A program made the translations under genes and the position numbers. A stretch of 39,606 nucleotides of DNA, taken from positions 1 to 39,606 of the forward strand of contig JAOXSH010000116.1 of NCBI GenBank assembly GCA_025800145.1. The letters run 5' to 3'. This document shows positions 19,249 to 28,927 of the stretch, piece by piece (the first letter of the stretch is position 1; each line of letters begins with the position of its first letter). The notes below the pieces were generated by a model. It saw nothing but the letters and a program-made list of their open reading frames with translations, ran no database searches and was not told the DNA's origin. The DNA is from Cohaesibacter sp. GTDB taxonomy: Bacteria; Pseudomonadota; Alphaproteobacteria; Rhizobiales; Cohaesibacteraceae.

Positions 19249-19965
19249 ATGGGGCAACTGAAATATAAACGTGTTCTGGTTAAGGTTTCCGGCGAGGCCC
19301 TAATGGGCGATCAGGACTTTGGCATTGATCAGGCGGTTGTTAATCGGGTTGCTGGCGAACTTCGCGATGCGCGGGCCATGGGTGCGGAAATTTGTGTCGT
19401 GATTGGCGGCGGCAATATCTTTCGCGGTGTTTCCATTGCGGCCAAAGGCGGCGACCGGGTGCGTGGTGATCATATGGGTATGTTGGCTACCGTGATGAAC
19501 TGCCTTGCCATGACCAACGCTCTGGAAGAGTTGGGCGTACCGGCTGTTCCAATGTCTGCCATTGCTATGGATGAGATTTGCGAGGGTTTTACACAGCGCG
19601 GCGCAAAGGCCCATCTGTCCGAAGGCCGCGTGGTTCTGTTTGCCGCGGGCACGGGAAATCCATATTTTACAACAGATTCCGGAGCCGCCTTGCGGGCTGC
19701 TGAAATGGGCTGTGACGCTCTTTTAAAAGGCACGCAGGTTGACGGGGTCTATTCTGCCGATCCGAAAAAAGATCCCGATGCCGTGCGTTTTGAGCAGATT
19801 TCTCATAGAGAAGTTTTGGCAAAAGGCCTCAAGGTTATGGATGCGGCAGCGATTGCTCTTGCTCAAGAAGGCAATATTCCGATAATTGTATTCTCAATTC
19901 ACGAATCTGACGCACTTGTCGATGTGCTGCAAGGCAATGGCCGTGCGACCATTGTGTCGGATTAA
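19249..19965 (+). CDS. pyrH: Uridylate kinase (UMP kinase)
   Basis: Phosphorylates UMP to UDP with ATP in pyrimidine nucleotide synthesis; hexameric cytoplasmic enzyme of the amino-acid kinase fold. The ATP-site motif KVSGEALMG (residues 12-20), the glycine-rich GGGNIFRG and the UMP-site segment GTGNPYFTTDSGAALRA are visible. ATG 19249, preceded by AAGGATTGCG, gives 238 residues, the family length; the reading extending back to 19189 is not supported. It sits between tsf and frr as in most bacteria. Confidence 0.97.
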   Translation: MGQLKYKRVLVKVSGEALMGDQDFGIDQAVVNRVAGELRDARAMGAEICVVIGGGNIFRGVSIAAKGGDRVRGDHMGMLATVMNCLAMTNALEELGVPAVPMSAIAMDEICEGFTQRGAKAHLSEGRVVLFAAGTGNPYFTTDSGAALRAAEMGCDALLKGTQVDGVYSADPKKDPDAVRFEQISHREVLAKGLKVMDAAAIALAQEGNIPIIVFSIHESDALVDVLQGNGRATIVSD

Positions 19966-20015
19966 GGCGGGGTTTCAGACCTGCAACATATTGAAAAATC
20001 AGAAAGAGGCTTATC

Positions 20016-20576
20016 ATGTCTGCCGAAGAATTGGACCTTGATGATCTGCAACGCCGTATGAACGGTGCGCTGTCTGTGTTAAAAACCGAGTTGTCCGGCC
20101 TGAGAACTGGACGGGCCTCTATTGCCTTGGTTGAGCCAATCACGGTGGAAGCTTATGGTCAGTCTATGCCGCTCAATCAGGTTGGCACTGTGTCTGTTCC
20201 AGAACCGCGGATGCTCTCTATTCAGGTTTGGGACAAGGGCATGGTCAGCGCGGTCGAAAAATCCATCCGCGAATCCAATCTTGGCATTAATCCGGTTGTT
20301 GATGGACAATTGTTGCGTCTGCCTATTCCTGAAATGAATCAGGAGCGTCGTCAAGAAATGGTCAAAGTTGCCCATTCTTATGCAGAAGGGGCCAAGGTGG
20401 CTATTCGTCATGTGCGTCGCGATGGCATGGATATGTGCAAAAAGGCCGAAAAAGACGGCATGAGCGAAGATGAAGCGCGCATCTATCACGATGAAATCCA
20501 GGAGCTGACCGATAAGGCGGTGAAGGATGTTGATGAGATGTTGGCAGCAAAAGAGCAAGATATTATGCAGGTGTGA
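20016..20576 (+). CDS. frr: Ribosome recycling factor
   Basis: Works with EF-G to split the post-termination ribosome complex. The 186-residue protein has the family's helical-bundle start (MNGALSVLKTELSGLRTGRA), the hinge and domain II region (VTVEAYG-like ITVEAYGQSMPLNQVGTVSV), and the C-terminal helix segment IRHVRRDGMDMCKKAEKD. AGAAAGAGG lies 10 bases before the ATG. A short hairpin with a T-rich tail follows 10 bases after the stop. Confidence 0.97.
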   Translation: MSAEELDLDDLQRRMNGALSVLKTELSGLRTGRASIALVEPITVEAYGQSMPLNQVGTVSVPEPRMLSIQVWDKGMVSAVEKSIRESNLGINPVVDGQLLRLPIPEMNQERRQEMVKVAHSYAEGAKVAIRHVRRDGMDMCKKAEKDGMSEDEARIYHDEIQELTDKAVKDVDEMLAAKEQDIMQV

Positions 20577-20586
20577 TCCTGTACTG

Positions 20587-20610
20587 GCGGGTGTTCTGAT
20601 ACCCGCTTTT
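20587..20610 (+). terminator. Possible weak terminator after frr
   Basis: GCGGGT pairs with ACCCGC across an 8-base loop and is followed by TTTTCTTGTTT. The stem is only six pairs, so it may attenuate rather than fully stop transcription into uppS. Confidence 0.5.
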
Positions 20611-20649
20611 CTTGTTTCGTGCGACGGAATGCGAGGGGTTTTCCTATAG

Positions 20650-21429
20650 ATGAATGGTCAGGGCACAATCGCAGATCTTCCACAATCAGGGGAACGGATG
20701 GCCATTCCTTGTCATCTTGCTGTCATCATGGATGGAAATGGCCGCTGGGCCAAGGCCCGTGGGCTGTCTCGCACACAAGGCCATCGTCAGGGTGTGTCTG
20801 CTGTTCGTGAGATCGTTAAAAATGCAGCTGAGCTTGGCATTGAATATCTAACCCTTTTCAGTTTCAGTTCCGAAAATTGGTCGCGCCCCGAAAGCGAGGT
20901 GCGCGATTTGATGGGCTTGCTCAAATTGTTCATTCGCAATGATTTGGCCAAGTTGAAAAAGCAAAATGTCAAGGTGGTCGTGATTGGCTGTCGCAAGACA
21001 TTAACCCCCGATATCGCCCAGCTTTTATGCGAGGCAGAAGAAAAAACCATTGATAATAATGGCTTGAAGCTTGTCATTGCCTTTAATTACGGCGCGCGTC
21101 AGGAAATTACCCAAGCGGTCCGCTCGCTGGCTGAACGTGTAGCGCAAGGTCTGTTGTCGCCTGAGGCGATTGATGAGGCTGCCATTGCCAATGCGCTGTA
21201 TTCGCGCACCATTCCAGACCCTGATCTGATTTTACGCACCTCTGGAGAGCAGCGCCTGAGTAATTTTTTGCTATGGCAGGCCGCTTATGCTGAATTTGTG
21301 TTTGTTGATTGCTATTGGCCAGATTTCGGGCGGCAGGATCTGGAAGAGGCCTTGATTGAGTTTGCCGGTCGTGATCGCCGGTTTGGGGGCGTGGTGTCGA
21401 AAACAAATGCAGCAGGGAGTGCAGGATGA
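20650..21429 (+). CDS. uppS: Isoprenyl transferase (undecaprenyl diphosphate synthase)
   Basis: Condenses isopentenyl diphosphate onto farnesyl diphosphate to make the C55 lipid carrier for peptidoglycan and polysaccharides. The catalytic motif [15 protein letters not shown] places the key aspartate at residue 28; FSSENWSRP and [15 protein letters not shown] are the other cis-prenyltransferase motifs. The start is ambiguous: ATG 20650 gives 259 residues, while ATG 20698 (residue 17, with AGGGGA close upstream) gives 243, nearer to typical rhizobial lengths. The stop overlaps the cdsA start (ATGA), so the two are translationally coupled. Confidence 0.95.
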   Translation: MNGQGTIADLPQSGERMAIPCHLAVIMDGNGRWAKARGLSRTQGHRQGVSAVREIVKNAAELGIEYLTLFSFSSENWSRPESEVRDLMGLLKLFIRNDLAKLKKQNVKVVVIGCRKTLTPDIAQLLCEAEEKTIDNNGLKLVIAFNYGARQEITQAVRSLAERVAQGLLSPEAIDEAAIANALYSRTIPDPDLILRTSGEQRLSNFLLWQAAYAEFVFVDCYWPDFGRQDLEEALIEFAGRDRRFGGVVSKTNAAGSAG

Positions 21430-22283
21430 GCGGGCAAGAAAAGCTGGAAGGCACGGCTAAAAAATCCCTGTGGTCTGATTTGGCTCCGCGTTTTGTGTCT
21501 GCTCTCGTCTTGGCGATAGCCGCTTTCGCCGTTACCTATTGGGGCGGTGCCGCCTTTGCGCTGTTTTTTTGTCTTGTTGTTCTTCTTGTTTATCATGAAT
21601 GGGTCCTGATGGTCGGAGAGAGCCGGACGGGCCTTCCCGCGCTGATTGGTCATGGCTGCATCATTGCCAGCCTTCTTGCTCTGTTTTTTGGCTTCTGGCA
21701 GGCCGCGCTGATTATCCCGCTGATTGGGAGTGGCTTTTTATGGCTTGCACGTTGTTCTCATGCTCGGGCGCGCTGGTGCGGCTGGGGACTTTTATATGCC
21801 AGCGCTTTTGGGCTGGCGATCTTGTCGCTAAGAGCAGATGAAGCCTACGGTTTTGCAGCAATCATTTTGCTGTTTGCTCTTGTCTGGGGAACGGATGTCG
21901 CCGCCTATTTCAGTGGCCGCCTGATTGGCGGGCCAAAATTATGGCCGCGTGTTTCGCCCAAAAAAACATGGTCGGGATCTGTTGGTGGGCTTGTTGTCGG
22001 CACGGCGCTGGCTTTGGGCGCTGCCTCTGTTTTCGGCATAGAGGTGAGTGTGAAGCTGACCCTGTTATTGGCCGCCTTGTCCATTTTGTCCCAATTGGGT
22101 GATTTGGCGGAATCGCATATGAAACGTTTGTTTGATGTGAAGGATTCCAGCAATCTGATACCCGGCCATGGCGGGGTTATGGATCGGGTGGATGGCCTGT
22201 TGGTTGCCGTTGTTTTTGCCGCACTTTTTGGTCTGGCATTTGGAGAAGGGAACGCTTTGGCCAGCGGATTTTTGATCTGGTAG
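21426..22283 (+). CDS. cdsA: Phosphatidate cytidylyltransferase
   Basis: Integral inner-membrane enzyme making CDP-diacylglycerol from phosphatidic acid and CTP, the precursor of bacterial phospholipids. The protein has 285 residues and several hydrophobic helices from residue 28 onwards. The C-terminal signature is clear: [14 protein letters not shown], then [20 protein letters not shown] and [16 protein letters not shown] with the conserved metal-binding aspartates. It overlaps the end of uppS by four bases and is followed 33 bases later by dxr, the common uppS-cdsA-dxr-rseP order. Confidence 0.95.
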   Translation: MSGQEKLEGTAKKSLWSDLAPRFVSALVLAIAAFAVTYWGGAAFALFFCLVVLLVYHEWVLMVGESRTGLPALIGHGCIIASLLALFFGFWQAALIIPLIGSGFLWLARCSHARARWCGWGLLYASAFGLAILSLRADEAYGFAAIILLFALVWGTDVAAYFSGRLIGGPKLWPRVSPKKTWSGSVGGLVVGTALALGAASVFGIEVSVKLTLLLAALSILSQLGDLAESHMKRLFDVKDSSNLIPGHGGVMDRVDGLLVAVVFAALFGLAFGEGNALASGFLIW

Positions 22284-22316
22284 CGTCTGGGCGTTTCAAA
22301 GAAGGACTATTCTTTC

Positions 22317-23504
22317 ATGCAGTCTGCTAAGACAGATCCCAAGATGGTATCCATTTTGGGGGCAACAGGGTCGGTTGGTCAATCCAGTCTGGATATGATT
22401 GCAGCAGCCCCAGAGCGTTATCAGATACATGCTTTGACAGCCCATAGCAATGTCAAGGCTTTGGCTCAAGCGGCGCTTGCCCATGACGCGAAATTTGTCG
22501 CCATTGGTGATGAAACTCTCTATGCTGAATTGAAAGACCTCTTATCCGGCCATGCGATTGAACTGGCCGCCGGAGAGCAAGGTTTGCTGGAGGCTGCGTC
22601 TCGGCAGACAGATATTGTGATTGGTGCCATTGTGGGGGCTGCAGGCATTCGCCCCACAATGGCTGCCTTGCAAGCTGGCAATCAGGTTGCTTTGGCCAAT
22701 AAGGAAGCGCTTGTTTGTGCAGGTGATGTGATCATGGCAGAAGCAAAGCGCCAGGATTTGCGGATTTTGCCAGTGGATTCTGAGCATAACGCTATTTTCC
22801 AGATTTTTGAGGAAGCCAACATTGATGAGATTGATGAGGTCATCATCACCGCCTCTGGCGGGCCTTTTCGTCAATGGTCACTGGATGCGATTGAAAGAGC
22901 CACGGCTGAACAGGCTTTGAAACATCCCAATTGGGATATGGGCGCAAAGGTTACCATCGATTCCGCCTCTATGATGAATAAGGGCCTTGAGGTGATTGAA
23001 GCACATCACCTTTATAAGATCTCTCAAGATAAATTCAGTGTGGTGGTGCATCCTCAATCTGCCATTCATGGATTGGTGCGCTATAGCGACGGATCCCTTT
23101 TGGCCCATATGGGGGCGCCTGATATGTGCATACCGATTGCGCATTGCCTCGCTTGGCCAGAGCGAGCCAGTGCACCCACCAAAAGGCTGGATTTGGTAAC
23201 ATTGGGGCAGATGACGTTCGAAGCGCCGGATTTGGTTCGGTTCCCATGCTTGCGCCTTGCTTTGGAGGCCATGAAGCATGGCGGTAATCTGCCCAACATT
23301 ATGAATGCTGCCAATGAGGTCGCCGTTGCTGCTTTTCTGGCTGGTAACATCACATTTGGCGGGATTCCTCGGCTGGTGGAGGCGGTGATGGACAAGATGG
23401 CAGAGCAGGGGTGTTTGCCTGTTTCCGATCTGGATCTGGTTTTGGAAGTAGATAGAGAGGCACGGGGCTATGCGCGCGATCATTTGCCCCATTTGTGTCA
23501 CTGA
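22317..23504 (+). CDS. dxr: 1-deoxy-D-xylulose 5-phosphate reductoisomerase
   Basis: Second enzyme of the MEP isoprenoid pathway, converting 1-deoxy-D-xylulose 5-phosphate to 2-C-methyl-D-erythritol 4-phosphate with NADPH. The nucleotide-binding motif is ILGATGSVGQSSLDM (residues 13-27). The metal-site segment is LPVDSEHNAIFQ, where Asp and Glu bind the cation, and VTIDSASMMNKGLEVIEAHH is the substrate-binding region. Length (395 residues) is standard. It sits directly upstream of rseP, as in many proteobacteria, and supplies precursor for the UppS product. Confidence 0.97.
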   Translation: MQSAKTDPKMVSILGATGSVGQSSLDMIAAAPERYQIHALTAHSNVKALAQAALAHDAKFVAIGDETLYAELKDLLSGHAIELAAGEQGLLEAASRQTDIVIGAIVGAAGIRPTMAALQAGNQVALANKEALVCAGDVIMAEAKRQDLRILPVDSEHNAIFQIFEEANIDEIDEVIITASGGPFRQWSLDAIERATAEQALKHPNWDMGAKVTIDSASMMNKGLEVIEAHHLYKISQDKFSVVVHPQSAIHGLVRYSDGSLLAHMGAPDMCIPIAHCLAWPERASAPTKRLDLVTLGQMTFEAPDLVRFPCLRLALEAMKHGGNLPNIMNAANEVAVAAFLAGNITFGGIPRLVEAVMDKMAEQGCLPVSDLDLVLEVDREARGYARDHLPHLCH

Positions 23505-23631
23505 AACGGGAGATTGGGGTTTGGCAAGTCTGTGATCGTCATGATTTGAGCGTTGAATTTCTTATTTTCACCCAATTTACGCCTTCTTTATAGACTGTGC
23601 ACTAGAGTATGCCCAATTATGGAGTTTGGGA

Positions 23632-24780
23632 ATGGAATTTCTACAAGGCCTGTTTTCTGCGGGGGGTGGTTTGTTCGGCTATCTTATCCCGGCTTTGTTT
23701 GTCTTGACAATCGTTGTCTTCTTTCATGAGCTGGGCCACTTTCTGGTGGGGCGTTGGTGCGGTGTCACCATCAAGGCTTTCTCTGTCGGTTTTGGGCCGG
23801 AGTTGTTTGGCTTTTATGACAAGCACGGTACGCGCTGGAAGTTCAGCGCCATTCCGCTTGGGGGCTATGTCAAGTTTCTGGGCGATGAAAATGCCGCAAG
23901 CGTGCCGGATCAAAATGCCATTGACCAAATGAGCGATGAAGACCGCGCCGGGGCTTTGCATACCAAGCCGTTATGGGCGCGCGCTGCCATTGTCGCAGCT
24001 GGCCCAATGGCCAATTTCTTGCTTTCCATCGTTATTTTTGCCGGTCTTTTGATGGTCTATGGTAAGGCCGTTACGCCCGCTCGTGTGGACAGTGTGGTGC
24101 CCAATAGCGCAGCAGAGGCTGCCGGTTTTGAAGTGGGCGATATCATGATTGAGATTGATGGAAGCCCCATCATCTCCTTTTCTGATATTCAGCGCGTTGT
24201 GGCTTTAAGCTCTGAAAGTACTCTGAACATCACCGTTGAACGTGCAGGTGAACTGGTAACATTAGCCACCACACCGCGCCGTCAGGAAATTACGGATCAG
24301 TTTGGAAACAAACAGAAAATTGGTGTTTTGGGAATCCGTCATGAAGCACGGCCAGAAGATGTCCGCCGGGTGACATATGGCCCGGTTGATGCGCTGGCCG
24401 GTGGGGTGAGTGAGACCTATTTCATCATTGAGCGAACGCTTGGTTATATCGGGCGGATCTTTATTGGCAAGGAAGATGCAGATCAATTGGGTGGGCCTAT
24501 TCGCGTGGCGCAAGTCTCAGGACAGGTGGCAACCTTGGGCTTGGCAGCTTTGGTCAATCTGGCTGGTATGCTGTCTGTCAGCATCGGATTGATCAATCTG
24601 TTTCCGGTGCCTATGCTGGATGGGGGGCATTTGATGTTCTTTGCCATTGAGGCAATTCGTGGCAAGCCCTTGTCGGAGAAAAATCAGGAATTGGGCTTTA
24701 AAATCGGTCTTGCTCTGGTGCTCAGTCTGATGGTCTTTGCCACCTTTAATGACATTTCCTATGTCTTTTTCAGCGGGTGA
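23632..24780 (+). CDS. rseP: RIP metalloprotease RseP (site-2 protease)
   Basis: Intramembrane zinc metalloprotease that cleaves membrane-anchored anti-sigma factors and leftover signal peptides. The zinc motif HELGH is at residues 32-36 in the first helix, and the third ligand motif LFPVPMLDGGHLMF is near residue 325. One PDZ-type domain lies around residues 125-210 (VPNSAAEAAGFEVGDIMIEI). The ATG at 23632 follows a GGAG site by 7 bases and gives 382 residues, which fits a one-PDZ alphaproteobacterial form rather than the two-PDZ form of E. coli. It lies upstream of bamA. Confidence 0.95.
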   Translation: MEFLQGLFSAGGGLFGYLIPALFVLTIVVFFHELGHFLVGRWCGVTIKAFSVGFGPELFGFYDKHGTRWKFSAIPLGGYVKFLGDENAASVPDQNAIDQMSDEDRAGALHTKPLWARAAIVAAGPMANFLLSIVIFAGLLMVYGKAVTPARVDSVVPNSAAEAAGFEVGDIMIEIDGSPIISFSDIQRVVALSSESTLNITVERAGELVTLATTPRRQEITDQFGNKQKIGVLGIRHEARPEDVRRVTYGPVDALAGGVSETYFIIERTLGYIGRIFIGKEDADQLGGPIRVAQVSGQVATLGLAALVNLAGMLSVSIGLINLFPVPMLDGGHLMFFAIEAIRGKPLSEKNQELGFKIGLALVLSLMVFATFNDISYVFFSG

Positions 24781-24980
24781 GGATTGTGACTTGATAGAGG
24801 AAATGAGTGTTTATTTGTGTCCTAATAGCCACTAAAGGGCCAGAAACCTGCCCATAATCGTCATAAGGGGTTGAACCATTTTCATTTCCCGGTAAAACCC
24901 TTGTAGAGAAATAGAATCTATATTCGCAGGATCTTTGTGTTCTGATCGGATTGATACCACCAAAAAGAGTGTTCGGGCTG
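24781..24980. other. Gap between rseP and bamA
   Basis: No gene or convincing terminator was seen in these 200 bases. A weak promoter-like pair, TTGAAC (24871-24876) and TAAAAC with 16 bases between, is the best match for a start site serving bamA, but it is poor and should not be relied on. Confidence 0.3.
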
Positions 24981-27308
24981 ATGAAAAATTTAAAGACCAT
25001 CGCTTGGGGAGCCGCTATTGCCACTGTCATGACTGCTGTTATGCCCTTGGCTCCAGTTGATATTTTAGCGGCCAACCCGGCATTTGCTCAAACAGTGAAC
25101 CGCATCGTGGTTCGCGGAAATGAGCGAGTAGCCGCCGATACAATCGAATCTTATGTTGCTGTGAAACCCGGCCAGCGGGCTTCTGCTTTCGCAATTGATG
25201 AATCGTTGAAAAATCTTTATCAGACTGGCCTCTTCAAAGATGTGTCCATCAAGCGCTCCGGCTCCAGCCTCGTGGTGGAAGTCGTTGAGAATGCTGTGAT
25301 CAATCGCATTGCCTTTGAAGGAAATAAACGCCTCAAGGATGAGATGCTGCAAAATATTGTAACATCAAAAAGCCGTGGCATTCTTTCCGAGAGCCGTGTC
25401 CAGACAGATATTCAGCGCGTTCTGGAAGCCTATCGTCGTGTTGGTCGTTTTGGTGCTGTGGTGGAGCCCAAAATTATCGATCTGGGCCGCAATCGTGCTG
25501 ATCTTGTATTTGAGATCAGTGAAGGCGGCAAAACCGCTGTATCGCGCATTTCTATCATTGGAAACCAGAAATTCAGCGATGGCCGGTTGCGCAAGGTTAT
25601 GACAACCAAGGAAACCGGCTGGTTGAGCTTCCTGTCTTCCAAAGATGTTTATGATTCTGATCGTCTCGCCGCGGATGAAGAGCGCCTGCGCAAATTCTAT
25701 CTCAACGAAGGCTATGCCGATTTCCGCGTTGTCTCTGCTGTGGCCGATCTGGACCGCGAGCGCAACGTATTCTTCGTCACCATCACAGTGGACGAAGGCG
25801 AACGCTACAATGTTGGCGAGGTTGAAGTCGATAGCGCTATTCCAGATGTGGATGCAGAAGCGCTGCGCGCGCTTGTCAGACTCGATAGTGGCGATGTTTA
25901 CAGCGCCGAAGAGGTGGAGAAGAGCCTTGAGGATATCACAATCGAGATTGCAAAATCCGGTTATGCCTTTGCGCGTGTTTCCCCTCGTGGTGACCGTGAT
26001 TATGAGAACAAGACCATCAATCTGGTGTTTCAGGTTGATGAAGGAGCGCGGGCTTATATTGAACGCATCAATATTCGCGGCAACGACCGGACCCGTGACT
26101 ATGTGATCCGTCGTGAATTTGACATGGCCGAAGGCGATGCTTTCAACCGTGTTCTGATGGACCGCGCCAAGCGTCGTTTGAATGCTCTAGGTTTCTTCAA
26201 AACTGTCAATATTACCACACAGCCCGGCTCAACCCCTGATCGTGTTGTGCTCAATGTTGAAGTGGAAGAAAAAGGCACAGGTGCTGTAGCTGTTGGCGGC
26301 GGTTATTCGACCACAGATGGCTTCATTGCCGATATCTCGCTGACGGAAAGCAACTTTATGGGCCGTGGGCAATATCTCAAGATTGCCGGTGCTGCTGGTA
26401 GCAGCAAACGCTCCTATGAATTTTCTTTCACCGAGCCATATTTCCTTGGTCATCGCATGTCTGCCGGCTTTGATGTCTATAAAAAAGACCTCAAGGACAA
26501 CAAGAGCAACCGTGAATATGATTCGCGCAGCTTTGGCGGTAAAATCCGCTTTGGTCTGCCGATCGCCAATGATCTGAGCTTTAATCCGTTTTATGCTGTT
26601 GAGCAGAAACAGATTTCCAATTATAAGCTTTACGGCAAATCCAATGCGTCTCAGGCGATTACACAGGCTGTTGATGAAGGCAAAACTCTGAAATCAGCTG
26701 TTGGCTACACTCTTGTCTATAATACCATTGACAATATGAGTGATCCAAGTGATGGCTTCTTCATAAAGTTTGGTCAAGAATTTGCAGGCCTTGGTGGCGA
26801 TGTGAAATTCATCCAGTCCAGTTTGGATGCACGCTATTATCGCGAAATTTATCCTGCTTGGGGCCTGGTTGGTATCCTTAAAGTCGGTGCTGGTCATATT
26901 CAGGGCCTTTCTGGCGATAAGGTTCGCTTGCTGGATGCCTTCTTTAAAGGCGGCGAAACCATTCGTGGCTTTGATTCCGGTGGTTATGGTCCACGCGATA
27001 AGACATCAGGCGCTTCTTTGGGCGGCAAGACCTTCTTCAATGTCACTGCCGAAGCACAATTCCCTATTCCTGGCTTGGATGAATTGGGCTTTAAAGGTGC
27101 TGTCTTTGCAGATGCCGGTACGCTGTTCGATTCCGATGCGGTTAAAGGAACATTCCATAATTCCAAGAAGATCCGCTCTTCTGTTGGGGCTGGTGTGATC
27201 TGGAACAGCCCGTTTGGTCTGATCCGCGCCGACTATGCTTATGCTCTTAGCAAAGACGTGAATGATAAAACCCAAGCATTCCGCTTTGGGGCTGAATCTC
27301 AATTCTAA
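24981..27308 (+). CDS. bamA: Outer membrane protein assembly factor BamA
   Basis: Central subunit of the BAM complex, which folds beta-barrel proteins into the outer membrane. ATG 24981 gives 775 residues beginning with a signal peptide (basic MKNLKTI, hydrophobic core, cleavage after PAFAQ at about residue 37). Five POTRA repeats occupy roughly residues 40-430, with recurrent motifs such as IVVRGNERV, IAFEGNKRL, ISIIGNQKF and INIRGNDRT. The barrel follows and ends in phenylalanine (FRFGAESQF), the beta-signal expected of an outer-membrane barrel. A terminator lies between this gene and lpxD. No ompH/skp gene is present between them. Confidence 0.96.
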   Translation: MKNLKTIAWGAAIATVMTAVMPLAPVDILAANPAFAQTVNRIVVRGNERVAADTIESYVAVKPGQRASAFAIDESLKNLYQTGLFKDVSIKRSGSSLVVEVVENAVINRIAFEGNKRLKDEMLQNIVTSKSRGILSESRVQTDIQRVLEAYRRVGRFGAVVEPKIIDLGRNRADLVFEISEGGKTAVSRISIIGNQKFSDGRLRKVMTTKETGWLSFLSSKDVYDSDRLAADEERLRKFYLNEGYADFRVVSAVADLDRERNVFFVTITVDEGERYNVGEVEVDSAIPDVDAEALRALVRLDSGDVYSAEEVEKSLEDITIEIAKSGYAFARVSPRGDRDYENKTINLVFQVDEGARAYIERINIRGNDRTRDYVIRREFDMAEGDAFNRVLMDRAKRRLNALGFFKTVNITTQPGSTPDRVVLNVEVEEKGTGAVAVGGGYSTTDGFIADISLTESNFMGRGQYLKIAGAAGSSKRSYEFSFTEPYFLGHRMSAGFDVYKKDLKDNKSNREYDSRSFGGKIRFGLPIANDLSFNPFYAVEQKQISNYKLYGKSNASQAITQAVDEGKTLKSAVGYTLVYNTIDNMSDPSDGFFIKFGQEFAGLGGDVKFIQSSLDARYYREIYPAWGLVGILKVGAGHIQGLSGDKVRLLDAFFKGGETIRGFDSGGYGPRDKTSGASLGGKTFFNVTAEAQFPIPGLDELGFKGAVFADAGTLFDSDAVKGTFHNSKKIRSSVGAGVIWNSPFGLIRADYAYALSKDVNDKTQAFRFGAESQF

Positions 27309-27332
27309 TCTTTGCTTGAACCAAAAATTCAG

Positions 27333-27364
27333 AGCCGCTGCTCATTCGGGCGGCGGCTTTTTTT
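27333..27364 (+). terminator. Intrinsic terminator between bamA and lpxD
   Basis: AGCCGCTGC (27333-27341) pairs with GCGGCGGCT (27350-27358, one wobble), followed by a run of seven T's ending at 27364. It is immediately upstream of the lpxD ribosome site. Confidence 0.88.
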
Positions 27365-27376
27365 ATGAAGGATGTC

Positions 27377-28414
27377 ATGACAGAGCTTCATTTCTTCGAA
27401 AAAAACGCCCCGATTTTATTGTCTGAAATTGTCGAAACACTGGGTGCCCATTGTGCAGAAGGTGCTGTCAATGATCAGATGATTTCAGACATTGCGCCAA
27501 TCTCAGAGGCCCAAAGCGGACAGATCACATTTTTGGATAATCCGAAATATGTGGAGGATCTGGCTCAAACTAGCGCAACGGCTGTTTTGTGCTCCAAGCG
27601 CTACGTCACCAAGGTGCCCGAAGGGGTGATTGCTCTGGAAGTGAAAAACCCCTATCAGGCTTTCGCTCAGCTCTCCAGCCTCTTCTATCCGCAAGCCATG
27701 GCACCGCTTCCCTTCTTTGGAGACGAGGGAGGCATTTCGCAGGCCGCCCATATCCATCCAACTGCGTGCATTGAAGAGGGCGTCACCATTGAGCCCGGTG
27801 CTAGCATCGGGGCAGGCGTTGAAATTGGATCTGGCAGTGTTATTGGCGTCAATGCCGTGATTGGGCAGGGCGTGCGGGTTGGTCGATCTTGCCATATTGG
27901 GGCAAATGTTGTCTTGCAGCACAGTCTGGTCGGCGATTATGTCATCCTACATCCCGGTGTCTGTTCTGGGCAAGACGGTTTTGGATTTGCCATGAGCCCG
28001 ATGGGGCACAGCAAGGTTCCACAAATTGGACGGGTGATCATTCAGGATCATGTTGAAATTGGTGCCAACACCACCATTGATCGTGGGGCCAATAAAGATA
28101 CCGTGATCGGGGAAGGAACCAAGATTGATAATCAGGTACAGATTGGCCACAATGTAGAAATTGGCCGTCATTGCGTGATTGTCTCTCAGGTTGGGATTTC
28201 TGGCTCGTCTGTTTTGGAAGACTTTGTGGCCATTGGTGGCCAGGCCGGTGTTGCAGGACATATTCGCATTGGCATGGGCGCGCAGATTGCAGCGGTGTCT
28301 GTTGCCAAGGATGATTTGCCAGCCGGTGGCCGTTATGGTGGGGTGCCTGCCAAGCCGGTGCGCCAATGGTTCCGGGAAATGGCAGCGCTGAAAAAGCTGA
28401 CCGAAAAAGAGTGA
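27377..28414 (+). CDS. lpxD: UDP-3-O-(3-hydroxyacyl)glucosamine N-acyltransferase
   Basis: Third step of lipid A synthesis: N-acylation of UDP-3-O-acyl-glucosamine using hydroxyacyl-ACP. The N-terminal uridine-binding domain (about residues 20-100, with ISEAQSGQITFLDNPKY) is followed by hexapeptide repeats forming a left-handed beta-helix (residues about 120-300), and VQIGHNVEIG contains the catalytic-region histidine. ATG 27377 is preferred because AAGGA lies 5 bases upstream, giving 345 residues; ATG 27365 directly abuts the terminator's T-run and has no ribosome site. It heads the lpxD-fabZ-lpxA group. Confidence 0.95.
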   Translation: MTELHFFEKNAPILLSEIVETLGAHCAEGAVNDQMISDIAPISEAQSGQITFLDNPKYVEDLAQTSATAVLCSKRYVTKVPEGVIALEVKNPYQAFAQLSSLFYPQAMAPLPFFGDEGGISQAAHIHPTACIEEGVTIEPGASIGAGVEIGSGSVIGVNAVIGQGVRVGRSCHIGANVVLQHSLVGDYVILHPGVCSGQDGFGFAMSPMGHSKVPQIGRVIIQDHVEIGANTTIDRGANKDTVIGEGTKIDNQVQIGHNVEIGRHCVIVSQVGISGSSVLEDFVAIGGQAGVAGHIRIGMGAQIAAVSVAKDDLPAGGRYGGVPAKPVRQWFREMAALKKLTEKE

Positions 28415-28459
28415 TAGGGATTTGCCAATTTGATTTGGCCAACAACAAGGTAAAGAAGT

Positions 28460-28927
28460 ATGAGCGAAAAGGCGAGCCTTGATAGTGCTGACATCATGCG
28501 AGTGATGGAGCTTTTGCCCCACCGCTACCCATTGTTGATGATTGACAGGATCATCGAAATGGATGGAGATGATTCATGCATCGGCATTAAAAATGTCACC
28601 ATCAATGAACCACATTTTACCGGCCATTTCCCACAGCAGCCTGTCATGCCCGGTGTTCTGATCATTGAAGCAATGGCCCAGACAGCGGGTGCTTTGTGCG
28701 TCAATAGCCGCAAAGAGCTGGGGCAGCCAAAAGTGGTTTATTTCATGACCATTGATCGCGCAAAATTCCGCAAACCTGTTGTGCCTGGCGATGTGGTGCA
28801 TATTCACGTCAAGAAAGTCAAAAACCGCGCCAATATCTGGAAATTTGCCTGCGAAGCAAAAGTTGATGGCGCGAAAGTGGCAGAGGCCGAAGTCAGTGCC
28901 ATGTTGATTGGAGAAGATCAGGAATAA
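28460..28927 (+). CDS. fabZ: 3-hydroxyacyl-[acyl-carrier-protein] dehydratase FabZ
   Basis: Dehydrates 3-hydroxyacyl-ACP in fatty acid elongation and so competes with LpxA and LpxD for the same hydroxyacyl-ACP pool. Hot-dog fold of 155 residues. The catalytic pair is visible: His56 in [17 protein letters not shown] and Glu70 in LIIEAMAQ, with the family's 14-residue spacing. [13 protein letters not shown] is the usual N-terminal signature. Its stop overlaps the lpxA start by one base (TAATG). Confidence 0.97.
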   Translation: MSEKASLDSADIMRVMELLPHRYPLLMIDRIIEMDGDDSCIGIKNVTINEPHFTGHFPQQPVMPGVLIIEAMAQTAGALCVNSRKELGQPKVVYFMTIDRAKFRKPVVPGDVVHIHVKKVKNRANIWKFACEAKVDGAKVAEAEVSAMLIGEDQE

